Shown here: positions 1 to 8,551 of the stretch, in pieces
How the letters are laid out: each line of letters starts with the position of its first letter
How positions within the stretch are numbered: position 1 is the first letter of the stretch
NCBI GenBank assembly: GCA_945883435.1
Contig: CAMCXK010000017.1
Location: 1-46,737 of the forward strand
Length of the DNA stretch: 46,737 nucleotides
Source of the DNA: Chthoniobacter flavus
Lineage (GTDB): Bacteria; Verrucomicrobiota; Verrucomicrobiia; Chthoniobacterales; Terrimicrobiaceae
Reading direction: 5' to 3'
The notes under the pieces: generated by a model
Seen by the model: the letters and a program-made list of their open reading frames with translations, nothing else
Told to the model about the DNA's origin: nothing
Databases searched by the model: none
Made by a program: the position numbers and the translations under genes

Positions 1-471
1 CAATGCCTGGCGTTGGCCACCGGAAAGCGAGCCGATCGCATTGTCGAGGCGGTTCTCAAATCCCATTCCCAACGTGGCCACGCGATCACGGATTTCCCGG
101 CGCAGGCGACGGTCCAAGGCCCAGGCAAGCCCCCGTGAAAGCCCGCGGCGCGCCGCCATGGCCAGATTTTCCTCGATCGACATGTCGGGAGCGGTGCCAA
201 TGAAGGGGTTTTGAAAAACGCGGCCGATCAACGGGGCTCTTCGATGCTCCGGCCAACAGGTGATCTCGCGACCTGACAGGCGGATTGTTCCCTCATCCGG
301 CGGAAATGTTCCTGCCACGGCATTGAGGAGAGTGGTTTTCCCCGAACCATTGGTGCCGATGACAATCACGAAACTACCGGACTCGATCGTGAGCGAGACG
401 CCCCGCAAGGCCGCCACCTCATTCGGTGTCCCGGGGTTGAAGGTTTTGTGAAGACAGAAAATCTCAAGCAT
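1..471 (-). CDS. ABC transporter ATP-binding protein (partial, C-terminus outside window)
   Basis: This gene runs off the left edge; 157 codons from ATG at 471 are visible. It is the nucleotide-binding subunit that powers the adjacent permease by ATP hydrolysis on the cytoplasmic face. Seen directly: Walker A GTNGSGKT at residues 39-46, the Q-loop Gln near residue 87 (VFQNP) and the ABC signature LSGGQRQ at 149-155. Walker B and the switch His lie beyond the edge. The start overlaps the permease stop by 8 bases, so the two are translated together. With the permease and the COG2984-like binding protein it forms a complete importer of the type represented by TrpXYZ (COG1101 ATPase). The family is confident; the substrate is not readable from the sequence. 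Confidence 0.9.
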   Translation of the reverse strand, partial: MLEIFCLHKTFNPGTPNEVAALRGVSLTIESGSFVIVIGTNGSGKTTLLNAVAGTFPPDEGTIRLSGREITCWPEHRRAPLIGRVFQNPFIGTAPDMSIEENLAMAARRGLSRGLAWALDRRLRREIRDRVATLGMGFENRLDNAIGSLSGGQRQAL

Positions 472-1390
472 GGCGGGGGACTTTCCATTTTTTCAACATT
501 CCGGGAGCGACAAGAGCGATGAAAACGAAGGCTGCAGTGACGATTTTCAGGTCGTTCGGATCAAGACCCCAGCGCAGGGCGATCGCGACCAGAAGCCGGA
601 AAAGAACCGAACCCATGACCGCACCGGCAATGACGAGACCCAAGCGACTGGAACCAACCAGCGATTCGCCGATGATCACGCTGGCCAGTCCCCAGACCAC
701 CATGCCGATCCCCATTTGCACATCCGCGAAGCCGCTGTATTGGGCCAAAAGCGATCCCGAGAGGGCGATAAGCCCGTTCGAAAGAGCCAGGCCGAGAACA
801 AGAAGGACATCCACGTCGACACCGAGAGCCCGTGTCATTTGGGGATTGTTCCCTGAGGCCCGCATCGCCGTGCCAAGCCGGGTGCGGAAGAAAAGGTAGA
901 GGGTCAGGGCCGCCAGCAAAGTGATGACTGCCATGCCGAGAAGGACCAGCACATCGCGCAGCCCCAATGTCCAGCCGACGATATGCAGGTCGCCATGAAG
1001 GCCAAAAAAAAGCCCCGCCAATCGCTCCGCCTCGCTGGCCAGCGTGGGTTGGTTGAGCAGGGGCATATTACTTTTTCCCATCACGCGGAGATTCACGGAG
1101 TAAAGGGCGGTCATCACGAGGATCCCGCTGAGAAGGCCATTGATCCGGAACTTCGTGGCCAGAAGCCCCGTGCAGGCGCCGGCGACCAGACCCGCACCAA
1201 AGCCCGCAATCGTTGCCGGCAAGGGAGAAAAGCCGCCCACGATAAGCGTGGCGGAAACCGCCGCCCCGAGCGTGAGGGAACCATCGGCTGTGATATCCGG
1301 AAAGTTGAATACCCGGAAACTCAGATAAACACCCAGCGCGAGCAGGGAGAGGATCAGTCCCATGGTGAGAGCGCCGACAAGAAGACTCAT
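464..1390 (-). CDS. ABC transporter permease, COG4120/TrpY type
   Basis: A 308-residue, strongly hydrophobic integral membrane protein with about eight to nine predicted helices, rich in Gly/Ala/Leu, with the look of BPD/ribose-type permeases. An upstream in-frame start at 1474 exists, but ATG 1390 is preferred: it gives the natural MSLLVGALTMG membrane start and a 4-base ATGA overlap with the binding-protein gene. The segment after the first helix (FNFPDITADGSLTLGAA) is typical of the COG4120 permease family. It presumably forms the inner-membrane channel as a homodimer with the downstream ATPase. Substrate unknown; characterised relatives carry tryptophan or other small amphipathic molecules. 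Confidence 0.85.
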   Translation of the reverse strand: MSLLVGALTMGLILSLLALGVYLSFRVFNFPDITADGSLTLGAAVSATLIVGGFSPLPATIAGFGAGLVAGACTGLLATKFRINGLLSGILVMTALYSVNLRVMGKSNMPLLNQPTLASEAERLAGLFFGLHGDLHIVGWTLGLRDVLVLLGMAVITLLAALTLYLFFRTRLGTAMRASGNNPQMTRALGVDVDVLLVLGLALSNGLIALSGSLLAQYSGFADVQMGIGMVVWGLASVIIGESLVGSSRLGLVIAGAVMGSVLFRLLVAIALRWGLDPNDLKIVTAAFVFIALVAPGMLKKWKVPRHA

Positions 1391-3390
1391 GGGTTTGAAG
1401 GGATTGAGGGTTTTTCGGGCAGGCCTTCGGGAATGACCAGGCCGAAAGACGCGGCCAATGGACGGTCGACCCACTCGATTTTTTCACTGACATTCCGGAT
1501 AGGCAATTCGGAAGGTGCGGTTCCATGAAGCACGCGGACCACCATGCCGGAGGCTTCCAAACCGGGTTCATAAAAACCGGTGCCCGCACAAGCCACCGCC
1601 CCCCCCTGCGCACCGGTCGGATCATCGGTAAAGAGGGGGATGCGCGCATCGGCAGCGGCTTTCACAAGCGCCGGATAGGCTTGGGAAACGGTATTGTCGC
1701 CTTGGACGTAGATGGCATCCACCACACGGCTCGCCAGCGCCTGCGCGGCTTGAAGCACATCGGCGCTGGATCCCACGGTGATCTCCTGCAAATTGAGCCC
1801 GGCTTGAGGAAAAAGCTCCCGTGCCACACCGATGACTTTGACGGAATTTGCTTCGGAAGCGTTGTAGATGGTTCCCACTGTTTTTGCCTTCGGCATCAGG
1901 GTGCGGATCAAATCAACCATGGCCATGACCGGAGGAAAGGATCCGATGCCGGTCACATTGGGGAGGTGGTCCACGAACGACTTGCCGGCGCCTGCCGCAA
2001 TGGGGTCCGAGCAATACGTGAGCACCACGGGTTTGTTACGAACGAGGCTGCAGGCTGCTGAAATCACTGGCGTGCTCATGGGCACGATAAGATCGACATC
2101 CGACGAAGCCAGAGCCTGGACCATGGATGGAATATTGGAAATGTCGCCTTGGGCATGCACACGCCTGACAAAGAGGTTTTTTCCCTCCTCCAGGCCCTGG
2201 GCCCGGAGGCCATCGAGAAGTCCCTTCATGCAAAGGTCTGCCTGCTCCTCCGGGGCGAAATAAGCAATTCCGATGCGATACGTGCGACTGGGGACTGGAG
2301 TGGGCATGGGAGGTCCGGCACGGCCATCGGAAAGCTTCGTTTCATCCGCTGTAATCCACCCGCTTGCCTCCGCACGGATCGATGCGGGAATCCGCCAGGG
2401 ATCGCGCAGGCCGGCCAGCACGGTTTCGTTGTAGAGCAGAACTTTGGGAACGATGTTTTCGACCGGGATCAAGGCGGGACTTTTGCCATCCAGAACATCC
2501 GCGGCAATACGCCCGGTAACTCTTCCGACCTGGATGTAATCGGCGCCCAAGTCGAAAAGCGAGCCGGCCTTCACCTCCGAAGGCAGCGACGTGAAAACTG
2601 GAATCCCTGCCCTTCGGGCAACGGCGATAATTCCGGAGGAGGCTTGCGAAACCGTGATATCGCCGCTGATCCAAATGGCTTGGACTCCCCGCGCACACAA
2701 CGCGGCGGCAGCCTCCAAGGCGTTTGGCGCCGAGTCGACCGGGGACTCGACCAGATCGATGCCGAGATCCTTGCAGACCTCGCGGGCCAGCTTGGTTTGG
2801 GCCAGCGAATTGGATTCGGAGGGGTTCCAAACGAGTCCCACCGAATGGAGGGCCGGGTAGAGCGCACGGGCCGTCTCGAAGCATTCCCGCACGGGTTGGA
2901 GACACCCGGAACCGGTCATGTATGGCGGATGGATCGAGTGGTCGGAGGGATCGATGCCAACGCCCGCCGAAAATGGATCGGTGACGAGACCGAAAACATG
3001 GGCGGTGCCATTTTTGTTCGCAGCGGCCACGGTTTGAAGCGACGGGGTGCTCATGGTCACGATGAGATCGTAGCCACCCGAAGTCACCTGTTTGGCGATG
3101 GCCGTTGCGGTGGCCTGGTCGCCTTGGGCATTGAAGCGCCGGATCGTTGCGCGGGCTCCATCGGCGTAGCCGCGTTCGGCCAACTGCAGAAGAACTCCCT
3201 CTGCCCCCTGATCCAAGGCGGGAATCGATCCCTGCTGGACCAGAGCGATCCGAAAAATCCGCTCGGGCTCCATTCCCATGAGCATCCGCGCCGATCGCCG
3301 GGACCCCAGGTCGCCAAGGAGCAGCGCGGCAGATGCCAGCAGAATCAAAAAAATCCCGGGCAACAAATGGCGGATGGAACGTTGGATCAT
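1387..3390 (-). CDS. ABC transporter substrate-binding protein with two tandem COG2984 (TrpX-like) domains
   Basis: A 667-residue protein, about twice the roughly 320 residues usual for this family. After an N-terminal hydrophobic anchor (about residues 8-28) there are two homologous binding domains, about 45-345 and 368-655. Each has the family landmarks: domain 1 shows FRIALVQQG, YDLIVTMSTPSLQ, VGLVWNPSESNS and AIWISGDITVSQ; domain 2 shows YRIGIAYFAP, VDLIVPMSTPVIS, VGTIYNASEANS and AIYVQGDNTVSQAY. The paired S-E-x-N-S and GD-x-TVSQ motifs show an internal duplication rather than a fusion of unrelated parts. No lipobox is evident, so the N-terminal helix may tether it to the inner membrane. 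ATG 3390 overlaps the NRDE gene stop (ATGA), and its stop overlaps the permease start. Confidence 0.88.
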   Translation of the reverse strand: MIQRSIRHLLPGIFLILLASAALLLGDLGSRRSARMLMGMEPERIFRIALVQQGSIPALDQGAEGVLLQLAERGYADGARATIRRFNAQGDQATATAIAKQVTSGGYDLIVTMSTPSLQTVAAANKNGTAHVFGLVTDPFSAGVGIDPSDHSIHPPYMTGSGCLQPVRECFETARALYPALHSVGLVWNPSESNSLAQTKLAREVCKDLGIDLVESPVDSAPNALEAAAALCARGVQAIWISGDITVSQASSGIIAVARRAGIPVFTSLPSEVKAGSLFDLGADYIQVGRVTGRIAADVLDGKSPALIPVENIVPKVLLYNETVLAGLRDPWRIPASIRAEASGWITADETKLSDGRAGPPMPTPVPSRTYRIGIAYFAPEEQADLCMKGLLDGLRAQGLEEGKNLFVRRVHAQGDISNIPSMVQALASSDVDLIVPMSTPVISAACSLVRNKPVVLTYCSDPIAAGAGKSFVDHLPNVTGIGSFPPVMAMVDLIRTLMPKAKTVGTIYNASEANSVKVIGVARELFPQAGLNLQEITVGSSADVLQAAQALASRVVDAIYVQGDNTVSQAYPALVKAAADARIPLFTDDPTGAQGGAVACAGTGFYEPGLEASGMVVRVLHGTAPSELPIRNVSEKIEWVDRPLAASFGLVIPEGLPEKPSIPSNP

Positions 3391-4130
3391 GAAGGATTCT
3401 TGAAACTGGTCTTGATTGATAATTCCAAATCCACCGGCGTTTGATCAAGACAGGGGGGGCCATCATGGTAGCCCATGAAAACGCGGGATTCCGTGAAATC
3501 CATCGTTGTGAGGCTGACCGTGGAGGCATCCGGGCGGTGCATGCAAATCGAATAGGCGGAAGGCTCCGGGATATGCGAGCGGTGAAGCCGGAGAATCCAC
3601 TCCCGCGTTCCTGCATCGGAATCCGACATCGCCCCGCGCGCAGCGGATCCTCGCAACCGCTCCGCCCCCGCCTCGTCAAGACCCGACGAAAACCAATGCC
3701 TGCGGACCCATGCGTGGGAGCGGGAACCCAAGCCGACGCCATCCCACATCCACTCGCTCAGGTGCCGTTCCCGGGGAAATGTCATGATCAGACGGAACGG
3801 CTTGGTGCGCGTGAGGTCGCACCCCTCAAGGATCGCGGCCGCCTCGCAAGGGTCACTCCCCTTCAGAAGCAGAGGGATCAGGCGGCCCCGGCTTTCAAGA
3901 ATCGGCACGTGGGGATCCGGACAGGAATTCCAATTCAACAGGGCAAAGGCGAGGCCGCGCTCATTGACACCCATCCATGTGCCGCCACCCGGTTCGGAAG
4001 GGTGGATCGCGGCGAGGTTCCCACACAAAGCCAAGGCAGGAGGGCGGGCCCGCGGCCTGGTGAACAGCTCGTCGCGGTTCATCGCCAAAAAGACCCCATT
4101 GGATCGAGGAAGAAAAGAAAGGGAGCACAC
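3387..4130 (-). CDS. NRDE/TANGO2 family protein
   Basis: A 247-residue protein starting at GTG (MCSLSFL); the N-terminal MCxL followed by the signature MNRDE near residue 17 defines the NRDE (TANGO2) family. Further family-like blocks are GGGTWMGVNERGLAFALLNW (about 47-66) and the conserved FRLI segment near residue 111. The Cys at position 2 resembles an N-terminal nucleophile as in Ntn hydrolases, which is the proposed fold. The biochemical role is not settled; the eukaryotic relative is linked to heme or lipid handling. It lies in a coupled run of minus-strand genes, starting 3 bases after the ATP-grasp gene and overlapping the binding-protein start by 4 bases. Confidence 0.8.
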   Translation of the reverse strand: MCSLSFLPRSNGVFLAMNRDELFTRPRARPPALALCGNLAAIHPSEPGGGTWMGVNERGLAFALLNWNSCPDPHVPILESRGRLIPLLLKGSDPCEAAAILEGCDLTRTKPFRLIMTFPRERHLSEWMWDGVGLGSRSHAWVRRHWFSSGLDEAGAERLRGSAARGAMSDSDAGTREWILRLHRSHIPEPSAYSICMHRPDASTVSLTTMDFTESRVFMGYHDGPPCLDQTPVDLELSIKTSFKNPS

Positions 4131-4133
4131 GGT

Positions 4134-5204
4134 TCAATCCGCAGACGGGTGGGATTCGCTCAGGCGACGGTAGCGGCGGAGTTCTCGCAGAATCAAGCGG
4201 GCCGGGGAGGGCTTGTGACCCGCCCGACGGTTCGCCGCGCCGATTTCAAACACGAGATCCCACTGTTTGAAAAGAAGAGCATAGGCGGAACGGAGGGGTT
4301 TCGAGGCGTCGTAGGCGCTCGTGGCCTCGGAGGAGGCCCCGTTGAGTTCCAGAATGTAAAACTCCTCCCCGCGCCGTAGCTTTTCCGGGCAGGAGTAGCG
4401 GACATCGTAGCGGCCGATAAAAAATCCCGGCACCTGGCGCGAGATGCGGTCGATCCGGTCCTCCAAGGCCTCGCTCCACAGGTGCATGCCGTCCTGAAAA
4501 AGGCAGCCTTGCGCGTGGTTGCCAGCCTCGACGAGCCGGATCGTCTCGCCACTTGTCGGCACAAGACCGGACCGGCCCGCAAAGCGCCGCAGATAGGTTT
4601 CCGCAATGAGAGAGGCCCGGGGATCGGCGGTGATCAATTCACGCAATGTGCGCACGCCGTCGCCGACCAGCGCGGGAAAAACCTTGTCGGTAATCGCGAG
4701 GAGCCGACCCCTGTCGGAACCCGGCATTCGATAGTAGAAAAGCCCGGCCTCAAGGGGCCCCTCAATGAAGGTCTGGGCCACAATGGCGGACGGCATCGCC
4801 GCAAGGTAGGCCTCTGCGGCGGAGCGTTCGCGAATGACCTTGAACCCGCTTCCACGCTGGCCGATGTCGGGTTTGAGGACAAATGGAAACACCAACGCGC
4901 CCGAGTCCAGCAGGCAGTCGATCTGTCGCAGGCGGTCGCCACCGGGCAGAACACGGTGGCTGGCGGCGGTGAACTCCGGACTGGTGCGTTGAAGGGTGTC
5001 GAGAATCGAAAACTTCGACTCGCCGATGAGGCCGCCTGTAAAAAAGCCCGGGTTGGCGCACGTGGGGACGGTTGCACTGCCGTGACGGATCGCAAGGCGC
5101 GCGTAGTGAAGCGCCACGGGAAGGTAGAAAATCCAAGCCGGCCAGAATTCCCACTGGCGCAGGCGTGATTTGCGAGGGCAACCGGCGGGGATTTGAACCG
5201 TCAC
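4134..5204 (-). CDS. ATP-grasp family protein
   Basis: A 356-residue protein from a GTG start at 5204, chosen because it forms a GTGA overlap with the DinB-like stop; the frame stays open upstream to 5324 with no family-like sequence there. An N-terminal stretch rich in aromatics (WEFWPAWIFYLPVALHYARLA) may be a membrane-associated helix. ATP-grasp features follow: FPFVLKPDIGQRGSGF with the nucleotide-contacting Lys and glycine-rich loop, an acidic VAQTFIEGP segment, and the late metal-binding FYILELNGASSEAT with Glu and Asn. These enzymes join a carboxylate to an amine or thiol with ATP. The substrate cannot be told. Similar proteins are often annotated D-Ala-D-Ala ligase-like or carboxylate-amine ligase, but no specific role should be assumed. 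Confidence 0.72.
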   Translation of the reverse strand: MTVQIPAGCPRKSRLRQWEFWPAWIFYLPVALHYARLAIRHGSATVPTCANPGFFTGGLIGESKFSILDTLQRTSPEFTAASHRVLPGGDRLRQIDCLLDSGALVFPFVLKPDIGQRGSGFKVIRERSAAEAYLAAMPSAIVAQTFIEGPLEAGLFYYRMPGSDRGRLLAITDKVFPALVGDGVRTLRELITADPRASLIAETYLRRFAGRSGLVPTSGETIRLVEAGNHAQGCLFQDGMHLWSEALEDRIDRISRQVPGFFIGRYDVRYSCPEKLRRGEEFYILELNGASSEATSAYDASKPLRSAYALLFKQWDLVFEIGAANRRAGHKPSPARLILRELRRYRRLSESHPSAD

Positions 5205-5716
5205 TGCTCGCGCCGGTATTCCACAGTCGAGGGGGCGAGGCCTACATCGCCCGGAGGCATCCGTCCCGCGATCACGGTCATCATTCCGACCATGGCGTGA
5301 TGGTGAATCGCATGGGAGACGCAAAACATGAGCTCCCTTCCGAGCGTCGAGGACACCAGCGGAGCCTCGCCGGTGTAGGAAACCTTGCAGCGGACGTTCA
5401 GCGGATGTTGGCTGCCGAGCGCACGCAAACCCTCCAGACGGTCGAGCAGATTGCGAATTTCCTGAAGCGCGGCACCGGGGGACGACTCGATCAAAGGATC
5501 GCGGCGCCGGGCATCGTAATCGACCCTTCCGGATTCCGCTGCCTCCACCAGATTGCGGAAATGGTCCAGCAAATGGCGGGTGTGGGCTCCAATCGAGGCG
5601 TCAAAGGCCTGGGGAACCTTGCGCGTGTAGTCCGCCACCGCCATCCCGTCGAGGAGGTGGCCGCTTTTTTCCAAAATCTCCCGCGCAGCGGCCAATGTCT
5701 CAAAATCTCCGGTCAC
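5201..5716 (-). CDS. DinB-like (DinB/YfiT four-helix bundle) protein
   Basis: A 171-residue protein of the DinB/YfiT superfamily. The expected metal-binding His are visible: HTRHLLDHF (about residues 45-53) and HAIHHHAMVGMM (about 134-145), the usual H-x3-H pair placed late in the bundle. The family contains metal-dependent thiol-S-transferases and DNA-damage-induced proteins of unknown activity, so no reaction can be assigned. The ATG at 5716 overlaps the DoxX-like stop (ATGA) and its stop overlaps the ATP-grasp GTG, so all three are translationally coupled. Confidence 0.75.
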   Translation of the reverse strand: MTGDFETLAAAREILEKSGHLLDGMAVADYTRKVPQAFDASIGAHTRHLLDHFRNLVEAAESGRVDYDARRRDPLIESSPGAALQEIRNLLDRLEGLRALGSQHPLNVRCKVSYTGEAPLVSSTLGRELMFCVSHAIHHHAMVGMMTVIAGRMPPGDVGLAPSTVEYRREQ

Positions 5717-6138
5717 GAGAGGATTTTCCCCAAAACAGGAATGTTTCGCCGACCAAGAAAAAGCACCGCCACGGAGCAGATCGAAACAACCACCGCCAAA
5801 GCAAACAGCGAACCGTTGTCACCCTGGACATTGATCCCCAAGATAAACGCGTGGCTCGCGATCGCACCTCCCATGATGCCCAGCGCCAGGAGCGCACCGA
5901 GCCAACTGGCGACCGGCACCAGAAGCAGAATCGAAGCGATCAACTCCCCCACCCCGGTGCCGATGCGGCCCCATGGCTCCATGAATGGAAGATGCGCGAA
6001 CTTGCCGACCTCGGAGAAGATGAACACCGACTCGGGCGCGGCCGTGAACTTGAAAAACAGAGTCTGGAGCATGATGGCGGCGGCCGCGAGGCGGCAAACC
6101 CAGAGGGCCACTGCGGCAGGTTTGGAAAGTCCGGTCAT
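5713..6138 (-). CDS. DoxX-like integral membrane protein
   Basis: A 141-residue protein with four predicted membrane helices (about residues 8-28, 58-76, 82-100 and 112-130). The start at 6138 is 5 bases after the YHS gene stop and gives the expected MTGLSKPAAVALWVCRLAAA N-terminus. The pattern LFFKFTAAPES after helix 1 and the GELIASILLLVP segment are typical of DoxX-family subunits, which sit in the cytoplasmic membrane and in some bacteria partner with oxidoreductases under oxidative stress. The YHS-domain and DinB-like neighbours are often redox or metal related, but a shared job is only an inference. Confidence 0.75.
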   Translation of the reverse strand: MTGLSKPAAVALWVCRLAAAAIMLQTLFFKFTAAPESVFIFSEVGKFAHLPFMEPWGRIGTGVGELIASILLLVPVASWLGALLALGIMGGAIASHAFILGINVQGDNGSLFALAVVVSICSVAVLFLGRRNIPVLGKILS

Positions 6139-6143
6139 GGAAT

Positions 6144-6593
6144 TTACTTTCCTTGGCTCTCGACCAGCGCGGGCCAGTTCGATTGGGCCTTTTGGAGGTT
6201 GCCTGCTTGATCCTGATTGAATTTGGCGAGGATGTCCTTGCTGTATTGGAGGTAGAGCTTCCCGTCGATGACCTGGAATGCCGTGGGGTCGATGTTCACG
6301 GCTTTGTTGATCGAAACCCCATACGCGCAGTAGCCGCCGAATTGTGGGAGATACTTCGCCGGGTCGGCGTCGAAGAGCTCCTTGTGCTCCTTGGAGGCGA
6401 AATAATAGGCCGCGCCGTTGAGTTCGGATTTGAAGTCGGAAGAGCCCTCCACCGCCTTGTTGTCGGTGAAGTAGGCCACGGGGTCGTAACCCTTCACAGC
6501 GGCTCCGGTCCAAGTGGTGTTCAACAATTCCTTGGCTTCGATCGATCCCGAAAGAAAGACACAAGCCAACGCGGCAAGGAGGAGTTTGTTCAT
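6144..6593 (-). CDS. Secreted YHS domain-containing protein
   Basis: A 149-residue protein with a Sec signal peptide (MNKLLLAALACVFLSGSIEA, cleavage near residue 20). The mature part is one YHS domain: KGYDPVAYFTD (about 34-44), YYFASKEHKELFDADPAKY (about 62-80) and the Cys-containing QFGGYCAYGV (about 83-92). YHS domains bind metals, classically copper or iron, and this periplasmic variant is common in bacteria. It lies immediately upstream of the DoxX-like gene, with a 5-base gap. A 6-base inverted repeat (6597-6602 and 6611-6616) sits just before the start codon; its role is unknown. Confidence 0.82.
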   Translation of the reverse strand: MNKLLLAALACVFLSGSIEAKELLNTTWTGAAVKGYDPVAYFTDNKAVEGSSDFKSELNGAAYYFASKEHKELFDADPAKYLPQFGGYCAYGVSINKAVNIDPTAFQVIDGKLYLQYSKDILAKFNQDQAGNLQKAQSNWPALVESQGK

Positions 6594-6671
6594 CAGTCAA
6601 GCATCACACAGCTTGATCCCTACAATGGCAAGGTTTCTCCGGTTCGAGCAGGCGACTCCGAAACCGACGGG

Positions 6672-7490
6672 TCACGGCAGAATGGCAAACGCGCGGGCCG
6701 GAAAGCCGAGTCCCGCTTTGACCTTCGGCCATGTGACGACAATCAATGCGCCCGTCGGCGGCGGTTCATCCAGATTCGCCATAGCCTCGATTTGATAGTG
6801 GCCGTGCTTCAGGAGCCAAGTTTCGGAAAGCAACTTCTCGCTGGTATCGGTGTCGAGGGATTCGTGTCCCGTGGCCGTGACGCCGCGCTGCGTGTAAAGA
6901 AATTTGATCGTTTGAAAATCCCAGGCGGGAAACGGACTGCGTTTGAATTTTTCAGGGGTGTTCCAGTCTTTGGAAAGATCGGTGCGCAACGCGACGAAGG
7001 AACCGGGCGGAACCCTGCCATGCGTGCGTTCCCAGGCCAGCAGATTATCCACGGAAAACGCATGGTTCGGATCGGCTTTCAGATACGGAGTGGCATCGAG
7101 AACAACGAGCGGAAGGATCATCTGTTTGAGGGGAATTTGATCCATCGTGGCTCCCGTCGATGAGAAATGGGCCGGCGGATCGACATGGGTGCCGTATTGG
7201 CCGACCATTTGATAAAACGTCGCACGGAATCCGTCCTTTGCGAGGGTGTAGGGAATACCGGTTTCAGGATTGGTTGCCGGGGACATCCTGGCTTGGCCAA
7301 AGCCCGCCCAGACGGGTGTGTCGGGACTAAAGCGGTGGGTCAAATCGACAAATTTTTTCGAGGCGAGCGTCCGATAGGCGGCCGCGAGATCCCCGGTCGG
7401 CGGTTCGGACTTCACCCCGCGATGGGATTGGAGGGCCGTGCACCCGCTGAATCCGCTCAAGACAAGTGCGGCCAGAAGAAGATTTTTCAT
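6672..7490 (-). CDS. Lipoprotein cyclase-family (kynurenine formamidase-like) hydrolase
   Basis: A 272-residue protein with a lipoprotein signal peptide ending LSGFSGC (Cys about residue 17), so it is probably membrane anchored on the outside. The body is the cyclase fold (Pfam Cyclase): VDLTHRFSPDTPVW near residue 53, then the metal-binding GTHVDPPAHF (about residues 109-118), which matches the family H-G-T-H-x-D-x-P-x-H pattern except that the first His is replaced (QYGTHVDPPAH). Family members hydrolyse formamides or cyclic amides with divalent metals. Secretion is unusual for kynurenine formamidases, so the true substrate may differ. ATG 7490 overlaps the ion-channel-like gene stop by 4 bases. 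Confidence 0.78.
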   Translation of the reverse strand: MKNLLLAALVLSGFSGCTALQSHRGVKSEPPTGDLAAAYRTLASKKFVDLTHRFSPDTPVWAGFGQARMSPATNPETGIPYTLAKDGFRATFYQMVGQYGTHVDPPAHFSSTGATMDQIPLKQMILPLVVLDATPYLKADPNHAFSVDNLLAWERTHGRVPPGSFVALRTDLSKDWNTPEKFKRSPFPAWDFQTIKFLYTQRGVTATGHESLDTDTSEKLLSETWLLKHGHYQIEAMANLDEPPPTGALIVVTWPKVKAGLGFPARAFAILP

Positions 7491-8551
7491 TGGTTTGGCG
7501 GGGCGGTGGCACCCGGTTCCGCACCGAGCACCGGAGGACGACGCGAATCTTCAAACCAGTCGTGCAGTGGTTGGTTTCGTTGAATGAAAATCCAGATGGC
7601 CAGGGAAGCCCCGCCGATCACAGCCAGAAGCAGCCCCGCCCAACGTCCGGCGAGGCGAAGTCTTCGAAACTTCTCCGCCTCGCCACGCTTGGCCGCCCGG
7701 AAGGCCAGCACCGAACAAAGGCCGATAATGGCGAGGTTCAGATAAAGAAGGGTGAATGCGAGAGTGTTTCCTGTGGGATAGGAAACATTCGGCTGGAGGT
7801 TGATGGAGGAAAATGCCAACGCTGTGGCGGCAAAGAGCGAGGCCATGACGGCCCGGGAGGAGGCGCTTTCCTCCTTCCACCAGAGGGACGAGTAAATCAC
7901 GGCAAAGATCAGGCCGAGGGGAATAAACACCATGATCAGCGACCGGGAAGGACGATGGTTGGCATCGACGAAGACACCCAGCGCCTCGACATCGGAAAAT
8001 CCCAAAAGATTTTTATCCATCGACCAGACCTCGAAGTAGGGCCCGGTTTGCAAATCAATCTGCTTGATCGAGTAGGAGTCCGACTCCGTCACGGCCGGCG
8101 GGGAATGCCGATGGGCGACTTCGGCATCGATGACGTTTACCGCGATTCCCTGATGTTTTGGCAATTCGAAGATGATCGGCAGTCGAACCCGGTTGAATGG
8201 ATAGGCCGAAAAATTGTTGGTGGCATCAAAGAGTCCCCTGACCGCGATCAAAACACCCCGCATCCCATCGGAATTGGTGGGGGTTAATAACACCGCCCGC
8301 TGGTCCAATTCCGAGGCGCGGTTGAGAAAATTCAGCTTTTCAATTTCAAATCCGGGGAGATCAGCGGAGTTCCAAGTAAAAACAAAAACCGCATTCGCAC
8401 GAAACACCTGGGGATCCTCGCGCTCAACCCTGAGGGAATGGATTTCAAAGGTCATTTCCACAAGCGGACGTGCCGGACGGGCATCGCCGCTCGCTTTCAA
8501 AGGCCACGCCAAAGCGGCCCACAATCCGATGAGAAAATGAAACAGACGCAC
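7487..8551 (-). CDS. Pentameric ligand-gated ion channel-like membrane protein
   Basis: A 354-residue protein with a signal peptide (about 1-21), a beta-rich extracytoplasmic domain (about 25-195), four helices (about 203-224, 233-255, 261-283, 300-322) and a short polar tail. The arrangement matches prokaryotic Cys-loop receptor homologues (GLIC/ELIC type). The domain has FVFTWNSADLPGF where that family has its beta-2 region and SAYPFNRVRLPI in place of the FPFDxQ loop; helix 1 has the conserved Pro (VFIPLGLI); helix 3 begins VSYPTGNTLAF where relatives read SYLT. No Cys-loop cysteine pair is seen, as in bacterial members. Assignment is by pattern only. It is the first gene of the minus-strand run and is coupled to the lipoprotein cyclase. 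Confidence 0.6.
   Translation of the reverse strand: MRLFHFLIGLWAALAWPLKASGDARPARPLVEMTFEIHSLRVEREDPQVFRANAVFVFTWNSADLPGFEIEKLNFLNRASELDQRAVLLTPTNSDGMRGVLIAVRGLFDATNNFSAYPFNRVRLPIIFELPKHQGIAVNVIDAEVAHRHSPPAVTESDSYSIKQIDLQTGPYFEVWSMDKNLLGFSDVEALGVFVDANHRPSRSLIMVFIPLGLIFAVIYSSLWWKEESASSRAVMASLFAATALAFSSINLQPNVSYPTGNTLAFTLLYLNLAIIGLCSVLAFRAAKRGEAEKFRRLRLAGRWAGLLLAVIGGASLAIWIFIQRNQPLHDWFEDSRRPPVLGAEPGATAPPNQ

Noticed and set aside
2149-3444. A 431-codon plus-strand open frame over the binding-protein gene
   Set aside because: It is the reverse of the COG2984 domain 1 coding sequence, with no motif and no ribosome site.
6597-6616. Inverted repeat TCAAGC/GCTTGA just upstream of the YHS gene
   Set aside because: Only six pairs with an 8-base loop; no T-run or second copy to support a function.
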